A model generated the notes under the pieces. The model was not told the origin of the DNA. It saw nothing but the letters and a program-made list of their open reading frames with translations, and did no database searches. Shown here piece after piece: positions 1 through 5,564 of a stretch of 6,020 nt of DNA (positions are counted from its first letter, which is position 1; each line of letters opens with the position of its first letter). Source of the stretch: Clostridiales bacterium (lineage in GTDB: Bacteria; Bacillota; Clostridia; Christensenellales; CAG-1252). The stretch lies in contig DMCI01000053.1 of NCBI GenBank assembly GCA_003445835.1, positions 1 to 6,020 on the forward strand, read 5' to 3'. Made by a program: the position numbers and the translations under genes.

Positions 1-137
1 ACGCCTGCGCCTGCTGTTGCCGCGGATGTTTATCAAAATGGTACCGCGTCCCGAAAGGCGTCCCCCTCTCCCCCGAAGAGCAACAAAAGATCGTCAATCT
101 TTTGATGGCGTGGATAGAAAAAGAGTTAAAAGAATAA
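1..137 (+). CDS. DUF4186-like protein, C-terminal end (partial, 5' end outside window)
   Basis: The frame whose codons start at base 3 is open from the window edge to a TAA at 135-137 and encodes about 44 residues. It opens with a cysteine-rich stretch (ACACCCRGCL), continues with KWYRVPKGVPLSPEEQ, and ends in an amphipathic helix (IVNLLMAWIEKELKE). From memory this matches the conserved C-terminus of DUF4186 proteins, which carry a CCRGCL-x-KW-x-x-PKG block followed by a helix with MxWIE. The biochemical role of that family is unknown, so no function is assigned. The clustered cysteines could bind a metal, but that is inference. The gene converges on the minus-strand cysS and is followed by the shared terminator hairpin at 224-268. 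The family call is by eye from a fragment; that this is a real coding end is more certain than its name. Confidence 0.72.
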   Translation, partial: ACACCCRGCLSKWYRVPKGVPLSPEEQQKIVNLLMAWIEKELKE

Positions 138-223
138 TTTATCCGTCTTGCTTTTCCCCAAGAATTGAAATGCAATAGGACAAAAAGAGCGCAAAGAAGG
201 GTTGCAGATGCAAGGCTCGACGA
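138..223. other. Convergent intergenic spacer
   Basis: This short spacer lies between the stop of the plus-strand DUF4186-like gene and the terminator hairpin. I see no open frame with a ribosome binding site and no promoter. It holds only weak inverted repeats, such as TTGCA-GA-TGCAA at 202-213, too short to assign a role. Confidence 0.5.
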
Positions 224-268
224 AAAAACGCGCAGGCGCGTACTCATTGTACGTAACTGCGCGTTTTT
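224..268. terminator. Bidirectional intrinsic terminator between convergent genes
   Basis: AAAAACGCGCAG (224-235) is perfectly complementary to CTGCGCGTTTTT (257-268), giving a 12-bp stem. The loop contains a nested 5-bp stem, CGTAC (239-243) with GTACG (249-253), closed by a TCATT loop. The GC-rich part of the outer stem ends in five T on the plus strand (264-268). On the minus strand it ends in six U, read from the A run at 223-228. It can therefore stop transcription from the plus-strand gene ending at 137 and from the minus-strand lysR-alaS-cysE-cysS unit, whose last stop codon lies 28 nt before it. Confidence 0.85.
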
Positions 269-295
269 GATGACAGTAACAAAGCAGATGCGCCG

Positions 296-1681
296 TTATT
301 TGCGCTCGATTTCGTAGCCGTCCTTGGTATCTTTAATGGCGTACCCTTTTGCGGCAATCTCCGCGCGGAGACGGTCGGCTTCCGCCCAGTTTTTCTCCTT
401 CTTAGCGGCAAGGCGGGCTTCCGCAAGCGCGGCAATATCCGCAGGTACGTCGATCTTTTCGGGTGCGGGAGCGGTGACCTTGTCGAGAGACAAGCCCAAA
501 ACCTTATCAAACTCCAAGGCAAGTTTGTAGACGTCTTTGCTTTTAGGAAGTTTAACGGCGTCCCACAACACGCCCAAAGCGTACGGGATGTTCATATCGT
601 CTTCCACGGCGCCTTTGAACTTTTTCATAAGTTCCTCAATGACGGCGGGATCGGTGGCAGTTTGGCTCATCTTATGCGCGTAGAGGGCGTTGCGCAAACG
701 CTCGTACGAAACGTGCGCGGCGTCCATCCCTTCAAAGGTGAAGTTGAGCTTCTTCCTGTAATGCGCGTTCAAGCAGAAGTAACGGAAGTCAAGGGGCAAA
801 TAGCCCTTTTTCTCAAGGTCACTGACGGTGTAGACATTGCCGAGGCTCTTGCTCATTTTGCCGCCGTCCACCATCATAAACTCGCCGTGCATCCAGTAGT
901 TGACCGTCTTTTTGCCCGCAAGAGCTTCGTTTTGAGCAATCTCGTTTTCGTGATGCACGGGCACGGCGTCAATGCCGCCGGTGTGCAGATCAAACACTTC
1001 GCCAAGATATTTTTTGCTCATCGCGCTGCACTCGATGTGCCAACCGGGGAAACCCATTCCCCACGGGCTCTCCCATTGCATAATATGGTTCTTATCCGCC
1101 TTTTTCCAAAGAGCGAAGTCGGCGGGATGGCGTTTTTCGCTGTTTTCCTCAATACGAGCGCCCGCTTCCTTTTCATCCACCGTCTGACCGCTGAGCTTGC
1201 CGTAGCCGGGGAATTTGCCGATATCAAAGTAGATGCCGTCCGAGATCTCGTAGGCGTAACCTTTTTCCAAAAGCCCTTTAACGAACTCGATCATCTCGGG
1301 GATGTGGTCGGTGGCTTTTGCAATGATCTCGGGACGACCGACGTTCAATGCGTCGATGTCCTTAAAAAAGGCGTCGGTATAGAAAGCGGCTATTTCCCAA
1401 GGAGTTTTGCCCTCCTTCCTTGCCGCCTTTTGCATCTTGTCTTCGCCCTCATCACCGTCGGATAAAAGGTGACCGACGTCGGTGATGTTCATCACGCCCT
1501 TGACCTTAAAACCGCAAAAACGGAGCGACCTGCGAAGCAAGTCCATAAAGATATAGGTGCGCATATTGCCGATGTGGGCATAGCTGTAGACGGTGGGCCC
1601 GCAGGAATACATCCTGACAAGGTTGCCTTGAATAGGTGTAAATTCTTCTTTTTCGCGATCTAAGGTGTTGTAAACTTTCAT
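296..1681 (-). CDS. cysS: Cysteinyl-tRNA synthetase (EC 6.1.1.16)
   Basis: This is a cytoplasmic class Ia enzyme that joins cysteine to tRNA-Cys using ATP. The 461 residues match the usual length of about 460-470. The Rossmann catalytic core has the first signature at 36-39 (HIGN, within YAHIGNMRTY) and KMSKS at 275-279. The zinc site that recognises the cysteine thiol is complete by alignment to E. coli CysRS: C27 (in CGPTVY), C218 (in WHIECSAM), H243 and E247 (in PVHHENEIAQ). The C-terminal part (about 320-461) is the helical DALR/anticodon-binding region. The ATG shares an ATGA with the cysE stop, so translation is probably coupled; GGAG lies 4 nt upstream. It is the last gene of the unit, 28 nt before the terminator hairpin. 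No truncation or frameshift is seen. Confidence 0.97.
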   Translation of the reverse strand: MKVYNTLDREKEEFTPIQGNLVRMYSCGPTVYSYAHIGNMRTYIFMDLLRRSLRFCGFKVKGVMNITDVGHLLSDGDEGEDKMQKAARKEGKTPWEIAAFYTDAFFKDIDALNVGRPEIIAKATDHIPEMIEFVKGLLEKGYAYEISDGIYFDIGKFPGYGKLSGQTVDEKEAGARIEENSEKRHPADFALWKKADKNHIMQWESPWGMGFPGWHIECSAMSKKYLGEVFDLHTGGIDAVPVHHENEIAQNEALAGKKTVNYWMHGEFMMVDGGKMSKSLGNVYTVSDLEKKGYLPLDFRYFCLNAHYRKKLNFTFEGMDAAHVSYERLRNALYAHKMSQTATDPAVIEELMKKFKGAVEDDMNIPYALGVLWDAVKLPKSKDVYKLALEFDKVLGLSLDKVTAPAPEKIDVPADIAALAEARLAAKKEKNWAEADRLRAEIAAKGYAIKDTKDGYEIERK

Positions 1682-2397
1682 ACTTCTCCGTTGTCCTTCT
1701 CGCCTTTTTCCGCCTTGGCGATGTCGATACTGATATCGCTGACTTCCTCGTCGTCGACGGGGGCGGTGATGCCGAGTTTGTTTTCCAGTTCCTCAATGCG
1801 GCGGTTCAAACGTCTGAACTCCGCCAAGATGGGGTCGGGGAGCTTGATCTGATCCATATCCGCAATACGGACGTCGCCCTGCTTGACCACCCTGCCCGGT
1901 ACGCCGACCACGGTGGAATGAGGCGGAACTTCCTTCAAAACCACGCTGTTGGAACCGATCTTGCTATCGTGCCCGACGGTGAACGGTCCCAAGACCTTTG
2001 CGCCGGAAGAAACCATCACCCTATCTTGAATGGTGGGGTGACGCTTGCCCTTATCCTTGCCGCTGCCGCCGAGGGTGACGCCCTGATACAAAACGACGTC
2101 GTCGCCGATCTCGGTGGTCTCGCCGATCACGACGCCAACGCCGTGGTCGATAAACAGCCTTCTGCCGATCTTAGCGGCGGGATGGATCTCGATGCCCGTC
2201 TTTTTCTTCGCGCGCTGAGAGATCACTCTTGCGATGAATTTGAAGCCGTGCAGGTACCACCAATGCGCGCGGCGATACATGCGAAGAGCGATCACGCCGG
2301 AATAGGTGAAGTACACTTCCCAAAAGCTTCTTGCCGCGGGGTCTTTGTCAAGGACGTTTAAGATGTCCTCTCTTGTTCTTTTACTTACAAAGCACAT
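1678..2397 (-). CDS. cysE: Serine O-acetyltransferase (EC 2.3.1.30)
   Basis: CysE transfers acetyl from acetyl-CoA to L-serine, giving O-acetylserine, the committed step of cysteine synthesis. At 239 residues it is the short Bacillus-type form. A helical N-terminal part (about 5-65, with DPAARS and RRAHWW) precedes the left-handed hexapeptide beta-helix (about 68-172). Conserved blocks are GIEIHPAAKIG (68-78), DHGVGVVIGET (84-94), QGVTLGGSGKDKGKRHPTI (105-123) and VVGVPGRVV (163-171). H85 matches the catalytic His158 of E. coli. The partner acid is Glu70 where E. coli has Asp143; Glu is also present, as I recall, in the B. subtilis enzyme. The tail (about 190-239) has a helix (FRRLNRRIEELENKLG) and then an acidic, probably disordered end; tails of this family can take part in cysteine feedback inhibition. 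The ATG is supported by AGGAAAG ending 4 nt upstream. It starts 11 nt after alaS and overlaps cysS by 4 nt. Confidence 0.96.
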   Translation of the reverse strand: MCFVSKRTREDILNVLDKDPAARSFWEVYFTYSGVIALRMYRRAHWWYLHGFKFIARVISQRAKKKTGIEIHPAAKIGRRLFIDHGVGVVIGETTEIGDDVVLYQGVTLGGSGKDKGKRHPTIQDRVMVSSGAKVLGPFTVGHDSKIGSNSVVLKEVPPHSTVVGVPGRVVKQGDVRIADMDQIKLPDPILAEFRRLNRRIEELENKLGITAPVDDEEVSDISIDIAKAEKGEKDNGEV

Positions 2398-2408
2398 TTT
2401 TCTTTCCT

Positions 2409-4181
2409 TTATTCCAACACGGCTTTGATCCTTCTGACGCCGGCGGAGGAGCTTTGCTCCTTCACGATGCGGAACTTACCGAGTTCCCCGGTGTTCTTGG
2501 CGTGCGGGCCGCCGCAGATCTCCGTGCTGAAATTGCCGATTTGATAAACTTTTACCTTTTCGCCGTACTTGCTGTCAAACACGCCGATGGCGCCCATTGC
2601 CTTTGCTTCCGCAACCGTCATCTCGGTACAAATGACGTCCGCTTTTGCGGCGATGGCGTCGTTGACGTACTTTTCGATCTTTTTGATCTCCTCTTCGGTC
2701 AGCGGGCGATCAAGGTTGAAGTCAAAGCGTAAGCGCTCCGCCGTGATGTTGCTGCCCTTTTGACGAATGTTCTCATCTACTAATGTACGCAACGCGGCGT
2801 TCATAAGGTGCGTAGCGGTGTGAAGACGGGTCACCTCGACGGTGTTGTCCTGCAAGCCGCCCTTGAAGCGCTGTTCCGCGCCGGCGTGGGACTTTTGCTG
2901 ATGCTCTTCAAACGCCTTGCGGTAGCCTTCCACGTCCACTTCGTAGCCGATCTCTTTAGCAAGTTCCACCGTCATTTCGATGGGGAAGCCGTAAGTATCG
3001 TACAGCTTAAACGCCGTCTTGCCCGAAAGACGCTTGACGGGAAGGTAGCTGATGACTTTTTCAAACTCCTTCAAGCCCTGTTGCAGGACGGAGGAGAAAC
3101 GCGCAACTTCCTTTTCAAGTTCGGTAACGATCTTTTCCGCATTGTCGCCGATCTCGGGATAGATGTCCTTATATTGCTCGATATACACCTTTGCGATCTC
3201 GCTGAGAGCGCCTTCCTTGAGGTCGATCACTCTGCCGAAGCGCACGGCGCGACGGATCAAACGACGAAGCACGTACCCTTGGTCCACGTTGGACGGCGTG
3301 ACGCCCTTTTGGTCGCCGAGAAGCATCGTGGAAGTGCGGATGTGATCCGCAATGATACGCATCGCCTTGGTGACTTCCTCGCTTTCGCCGTACTTCTTGC
3401 CCGACAGTTCTTCCAATTTGGCGATCGCCTTTTGGAAGAGGTCGGTTTCGTAAACGGACTTGTACCCGTTTAAGATGCAAAGCGTACGCTCCAAGCCCAT
3501 ACCGGTATCAACGTTCTTTTGCTTGAGGGGGGCAAAGCTGCCGTCCGCCTGCTTGTTGTACTGCATAAAGACGTCGTTCCAAATCTCGATATACTTGCCG
3601 CAATCGCAAGCGGGAGAACACTCTTCAGAACACTTGGGTTTGCCGGTATCGATAAACATCTCGGTATCGGTACCGCACGGACCGGTCTGTCCTGCGGGGC
3701 CCCACCAGTTGTTCTTCTTGGGGAGGAAGAAGATCCTATCCGCGGGGATGCCGCAACTCTGCCAAATGGCAGCCGCTTCCTCGTCGCGGGGCGCGGTTTC
3801 ATCACCTGCAAAGACCGAGACAGCCAAGCGGTTTTTGTCGATCTTCAAAACGCTCGTCAAAAACTCGTAGCTCCAAGAGATCGCTTCCTTTTTGAAGTAG
3901 TCGCCGAGCGACCAGTTGCCCAGCATCTCAAAGAAGGTGCAGTGCGTGGCGTCGCCGACCTCGTCGATATCGCCCGTTCTGACACACTTCTGCACGTCGG
4001 TAAGGCGAGTGCCCTGCGGATGCTTTTCACCCGAGAGGTAGGGTACGAGGGGATGCATTCCTGCCGTTGTGAAGAGCACGGTGGGATCGTTTTCCGGGAT
4101 CAAGGAGGCGCCTTGGATCACGGCGTGGCCCCTGTCCTTAAAAAAGTCAAGATAAAGTTTGCGCAAAGTAATAGAATCCAT
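2409..4181 (-). CDS. alaS: Alanyl-tRNA synthetase, compact form lacking C-Ala and editing beta-barrel (EC 6.1.1.7)
   Basis: This class II enzyme charges tRNA-Ala with alanine and normally hydrolyses mischarged Ser- and Gly-tRNA-Ala. The catalytic core fills about 1-240: motif 2 with R68 and TFFEMLGNWSLGDYFK (82-97), and motif 3 as DTGMGLER (225-232). The helical tRNA-recognition region follows, up to DTYGFP (395-400). The editing site keeps all four zinc ligands: H454 and H458 (HTATH), C556 and H560 (CGGPH). At 590 residues it is far shorter than the usual 870-880. The C-terminal DHHA1/C-Ala domain is absent, and only 55 residues separate DTYGFP from the first editing histidine, so the usual beta-barrel subdomain is missing too. 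An extra cysteine cluster (C184, C188, C192, C194) sits in the core. The frame is intact and ends in TAA, with cysE starting 11 nt later, so this is a natural short form. AAGGA lies 9 nt upstream of the ATG. Confidence 0.94.
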   Translation of the reverse strand: MDSITLRKLYLDFFKDRGHAVIQGASLIPENDPTVLFTTAGMHPLVPYLSGEKHPQGTRLTDVQKCVRTGDIDEVGDATHCTFFEMLGNWSLGDYFKKEAISWSYEFLTSVLKIDKNRLAVSVFAGDETAPRDEEAAAIWQSCGIPADRIFFLPKKNNWWGPAGQTGPCGTDTEMFIDTGKPKCSEECSPACDCGKYIEIWNDVFMQYNKQADGSFAPLKQKNVDTGMGLERTLCILNGYKSVYETDLFQKAIAKLEELSGKKYGESEEVTKAMRIIADHIRTSTMLLGDQKGVTPSNVDQGYVLRRLIRRAVRFGRVIDLKEGALSEIAKVYIEQYKDIYPEIGDNAEKIVTELEKEVARFSSVLQQGLKEFEKVISYLPVKRLSGKTAFKLYDTYGFPIEMTVELAKEIGYEVDVEGYRKAFEEHQQKSHAGAEQRFKGGLQDNTVEVTRLHTATHLMNAALRTLVDENIRQKGSNITAERLRFDFNLDRPLTEEEIKKIEKYVNDAIAAKADVICTEMTVAEAKAMGAIGVFDSKYGEKVKVYQIGNFSTEICGGPHAKNTGELGKFRIVKEQSSSAGVRRIKAVLE

Positions 4182-4195
4182 AACCGAACTTCCTT

Positions 4196-5104
4196 TTATT
4201 TTTTCACGCCGTCAAGCGTGGTTTGATCAAAATATTCCTGCAATTTTGCCGTTGCGAAGGAGGGCGGCATCCCATCCAAAGTCGCCATCGCGATGGTGCG
4301 GCGCGGCAACGGGAAGGAAAGCGGGACGACGTTGAGCTCGCCCGAGGCGAGTTCTTTACTGATATACTCTTTGGTGACGCAACCGACGCCGAGCCCCGCC
4401 TTGGCGCATTCCGCCACGAGATCGACGCTACACAGTTCAAAAGCGGGCGTCAACTTGCCGCCGAGGTTTTCGATGGCTCGCTCCACGGCGCGACGGGTGC
4501 TGGAGCCCTCTTCCAAAAGGATCAAGGGAAGCGAGGTCAGTTCCCCCACCGAAAGCGGGTGATCAAAGCGAGAAGCCATCTCCGCATTTGCGACGAAGCA
4601 CTCGCCGATATCCGCGCAAGCAGTCAGACGGATGCCGGGGTAAGAGGTTTCGTCCACGCGATTGATGAAGCCGAGGTCCACTTTGCCCGTTTTCAAAAGA
4701 TTCATAATCTCGTCCGTCGTGCGATTGGTGATCTTGATGTTGATCTTGGGATACTTTTTCTTAAACGCCTCAATGCGAGGAAGGATGAAATACTTGCTGA
4801 TGGTATCGGAGGCGCCGATATGCACGGTGCCTTCTTCAAGCCCGCGCATTTGGGAAAACTTGTTTTCCGCCGCGGTGAGTTCGTCGTAGGCGCGGGAAAC
4901 GTACTCGTAGATCATCTTCCCTTCGGGCGTCAGTTCCATCCCCTTCGCCGTACGGACGAAGAGCCTGCCGCCAAGCTGTTCCTCAAGTTGCTTGATACCG
5001 TAAGAGACCGCGGGCTGCGAAATATAAAGTTCTTTGGATGCTTTTGACAAATTACCCGTTTTCGCAACGATGTAGAAAACCCTGTAAAACTCAAGTTTTA
5101 CCAT
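4196..5104 (-). CDS. LysR-family transcriptional regulator
   Basis: At 302 residues this has the full length of a LysR-type regulator. The N-terminal winged helix-turn-helix (about 1-60) shows the signature GNLSKASKELYISQPAVSYG (17-36), then QLEEQLGGRLFVRT and LTPEG. A linker helix (about 60-88) precedes the periplasmic-binding-protein-like effector domain (about 91-295), which begins GTVHIGASDTISKYFLP-like and includes KVDLGFI (141-147). Such proteins act as cytoplasmic dimers or tetramers on T-N11-A sites and respond to a small ligand. The ATG has a strong GGAGGTG 8 nt upstream. It is the first gene of the unit, ending 14 nt before alaS, directly behind the promoter at 5140-5168, with two dyads that could be operators. 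Heading the unit is unusual because many LysR genes are divergent from their targets; here it would be autoregulated. The link to cysteine metabolism rests on cysE and cysS downstream. The ligand cannot be read from the sequence. Confidence 0.95.
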   Translation of the reverse strand: MVKLEFYRVFYIVAKTGNLSKASKELYISQPAVSYGIKQLEEQLGGRLFVRTAKGMELTPEGKMIYEYVSRAYDELTAAENKFSQMRGLEEGTVHIGASDTISKYFILPRIEAFKKKYPKINIKITNRTTDEIMNLLKTGKVDLGFINRVDETSYPGIRLTACADIGECFVANAEMASRFDHPLSVGELTSLPLILLEEGSSTRRAVERAIENLGGKLTPAFELCSVDLVAECAKAGLGVGCVTKEYISKELASGELNVVPLSFPLPRRTIAMATLDGMPPSFATAKLQEYFDQTTLDGVKK

Positions 5105-5124
5105 AGATCGAACACCTCCCCGTT

Positions 5125-5152
5125 TAATGTCTATAAAAAATTATATACATTA
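5125..5152. promoter_or_regulatory. 28-bp imperfect dyad over the -10 box, candidate operator
   Basis: TAATGTCTATA (5125-5135) and TATATACATTA (5142-5152) are inverted 11-nt arms with one mismatch, separated by AAAAAT. The dyad covers the -10 box and the expected start site of the lysR promoter, so a protein bound here would block initiation. Its AT-rich interrupted symmetry suits a LysR-type or other dimeric regulator. Who binds it is inference. Confidence 0.5.
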
Positions 5153-5168
5153 CGCGCGCAAAAGGCAA
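5140..5168 (-). promoter_or_regulatory. Sigma-A type promoter of the lysR-alaS-cysE-cysS unit
   Basis: On the minus strand the -35 element is TTGCCT (5168-5163) and the -10 element is a perfect TATAAT (5145-5140), separated by exactly 17 nt. Initiation is expected near 5133, giving a leader of about 30 nt before the lysR ATG at 5104. That leader is too short for a T-box or riboswitch. No comparable promoter was noticed in the short gaps before alaS, cysE or cysS, which supports one transcript. Confidence 0.8.
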
Positions 5169-5182
5169 GGATTTTTTATGGG

Positions 5183-5196
5183 GATGAACTTTCATC
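5183..5196. promoter_or_regulatory. Perfect 14-bp palindrome upstream of the -35, possible activator site
   Basis: GATGAA-CT-TTCATC is a perfect inverted repeat with 6-bp arms and a 2-bp centre. Its near edge is 14 bp upstream of the -35 element, where activator-type regulators often bind. It also contains the stop codon of the beta-helix remnant (5192-5194), so part of the sequence may be coding history. The 2-nt loop and the lack of a following T run argue against a terminator. Confidence 0.4.
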
Positions 5197-5554
5197 GTTG
5201 ATAACGAGGCGTTAAGGCGTAAAAGTTACCTTCGGGATGTTCTATGACAGACGCGTCGTCGATCAAAAAGTGTACGTTAACGGCGTTGTAGTTGATTTGG
5301 ACGATATTGCCGTGCGCGCTGTATAAATACGACGAGGTAAATTTGGGATAGATTCCGTGATTGGCGTAATTATCCAAAAGGACAACGCATCCGTAACAAT
5401 CCGTTTGGCTGGTTGCATCGTGCGGACCGTAGGCGTAAAACTCACAGTTATCGAAACAATACGCCGGGATCTCTTCCCCGTTTTGAGAATGTCGTCCTCT
5501 GCTGATATAAACGGTATTGGCGCCTTCAAAAACACAGTCGGTGTATATGCCGTC
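5192..5554 (-). pseudogene. 3' remnant of a beta-helix-like (possibly surface or pectinesterase-like) protein gene
   Basis: This frame is open for 120 codons, from just after an in-frame TAA (5555-5557) to TGA at 5192-5194. There is no ATG or GTG in frame; the only start-like codon is TTG at 5377, without a convincing ribosome binding site. The translation is protein-like, not random. It has recurring short hydrophobic strands alternating with Asn/Asp/Gly/Cys turns: YTDCVFEGANTVYISRG, then AYCFDNCEFYAYG, CYGCVVLLDNYANHGI, SSYLYSAHG and VNVHFLID. That pattern is typical of right-handed parallel beta-helix proteins such as pectinesterase-like or adhesin domains, normally secreted. No signal peptide or N-terminal half is present, and the frame begins 10 nt after the guaB stop. 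It is best explained as the tail of a larger gene whose front was deleted. The fold assignment is by eye, and no enzymatic residues can be named. Confidence 0.6.
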
Positions 5555-5564
5555 TTATCCGCTC

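Noticed and set aside
202..213. Small inverted repeat TTGCA-GA-TGCAA in the convergent spacer
   Set aside because: The 5-bp arms with a 2-nt centre are expected by chance in a spacer this size and are not near any promoter.
662..1465. Long plus-strand open frame (267 codons) opposite cysS
   Set aside because: It lies antisense to strongly conserved cysS codons, shows no recognisable domain, and its length is explained by the codon bias of the opposite strand.
2409..2411. alaS as a frameshifted or truncated pseudogene
   Set aside because: The frame is uninterrupted for 590 codons with every catalytic and editing residue intact, and the cysE ribosome binding site is placed right behind its stop, so the short form looks natural.
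2808..3473. Plus-strand open frame (221 codons) opposite alaS
   Set aside because: It is an antisense shadow of alaS, rich in Leu/Phe/Val/Asp from reverse reading of common codons, with no family resemblance.
4223..5047. Plus-strand open frame (274 codons) opposite the LysR gene
   Set aside because: It is an antisense shadow of the regulator, whose helix-turn-helix and effector domain are unmistakable on the other strand.
5105..5140. T-box or SAM-type riboswitch leader before the cysteine unit
   Set aside because: The predicted leader is about 30 nt, far too short for either RNA, and no specifier or antiterminator sequence is visible.
5263..5535. Minus-strand 90-codon frame starting at GTG in the guaB-lysR interval
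   Set aside because: It overlaps the beta-helix-like frame in another register, has a basic Ser/Thr/Arg-rich composition typical of noise, and shows no ribosome binding site.
5526..5548. Possible guaB terminator, ACAC-CGACT-GTGT followed by TTTTT on the minus strand
   Set aside because: The stem is only 4 bp and sits inside the beta-helix-like frame; it is too weak to call as a terminator.
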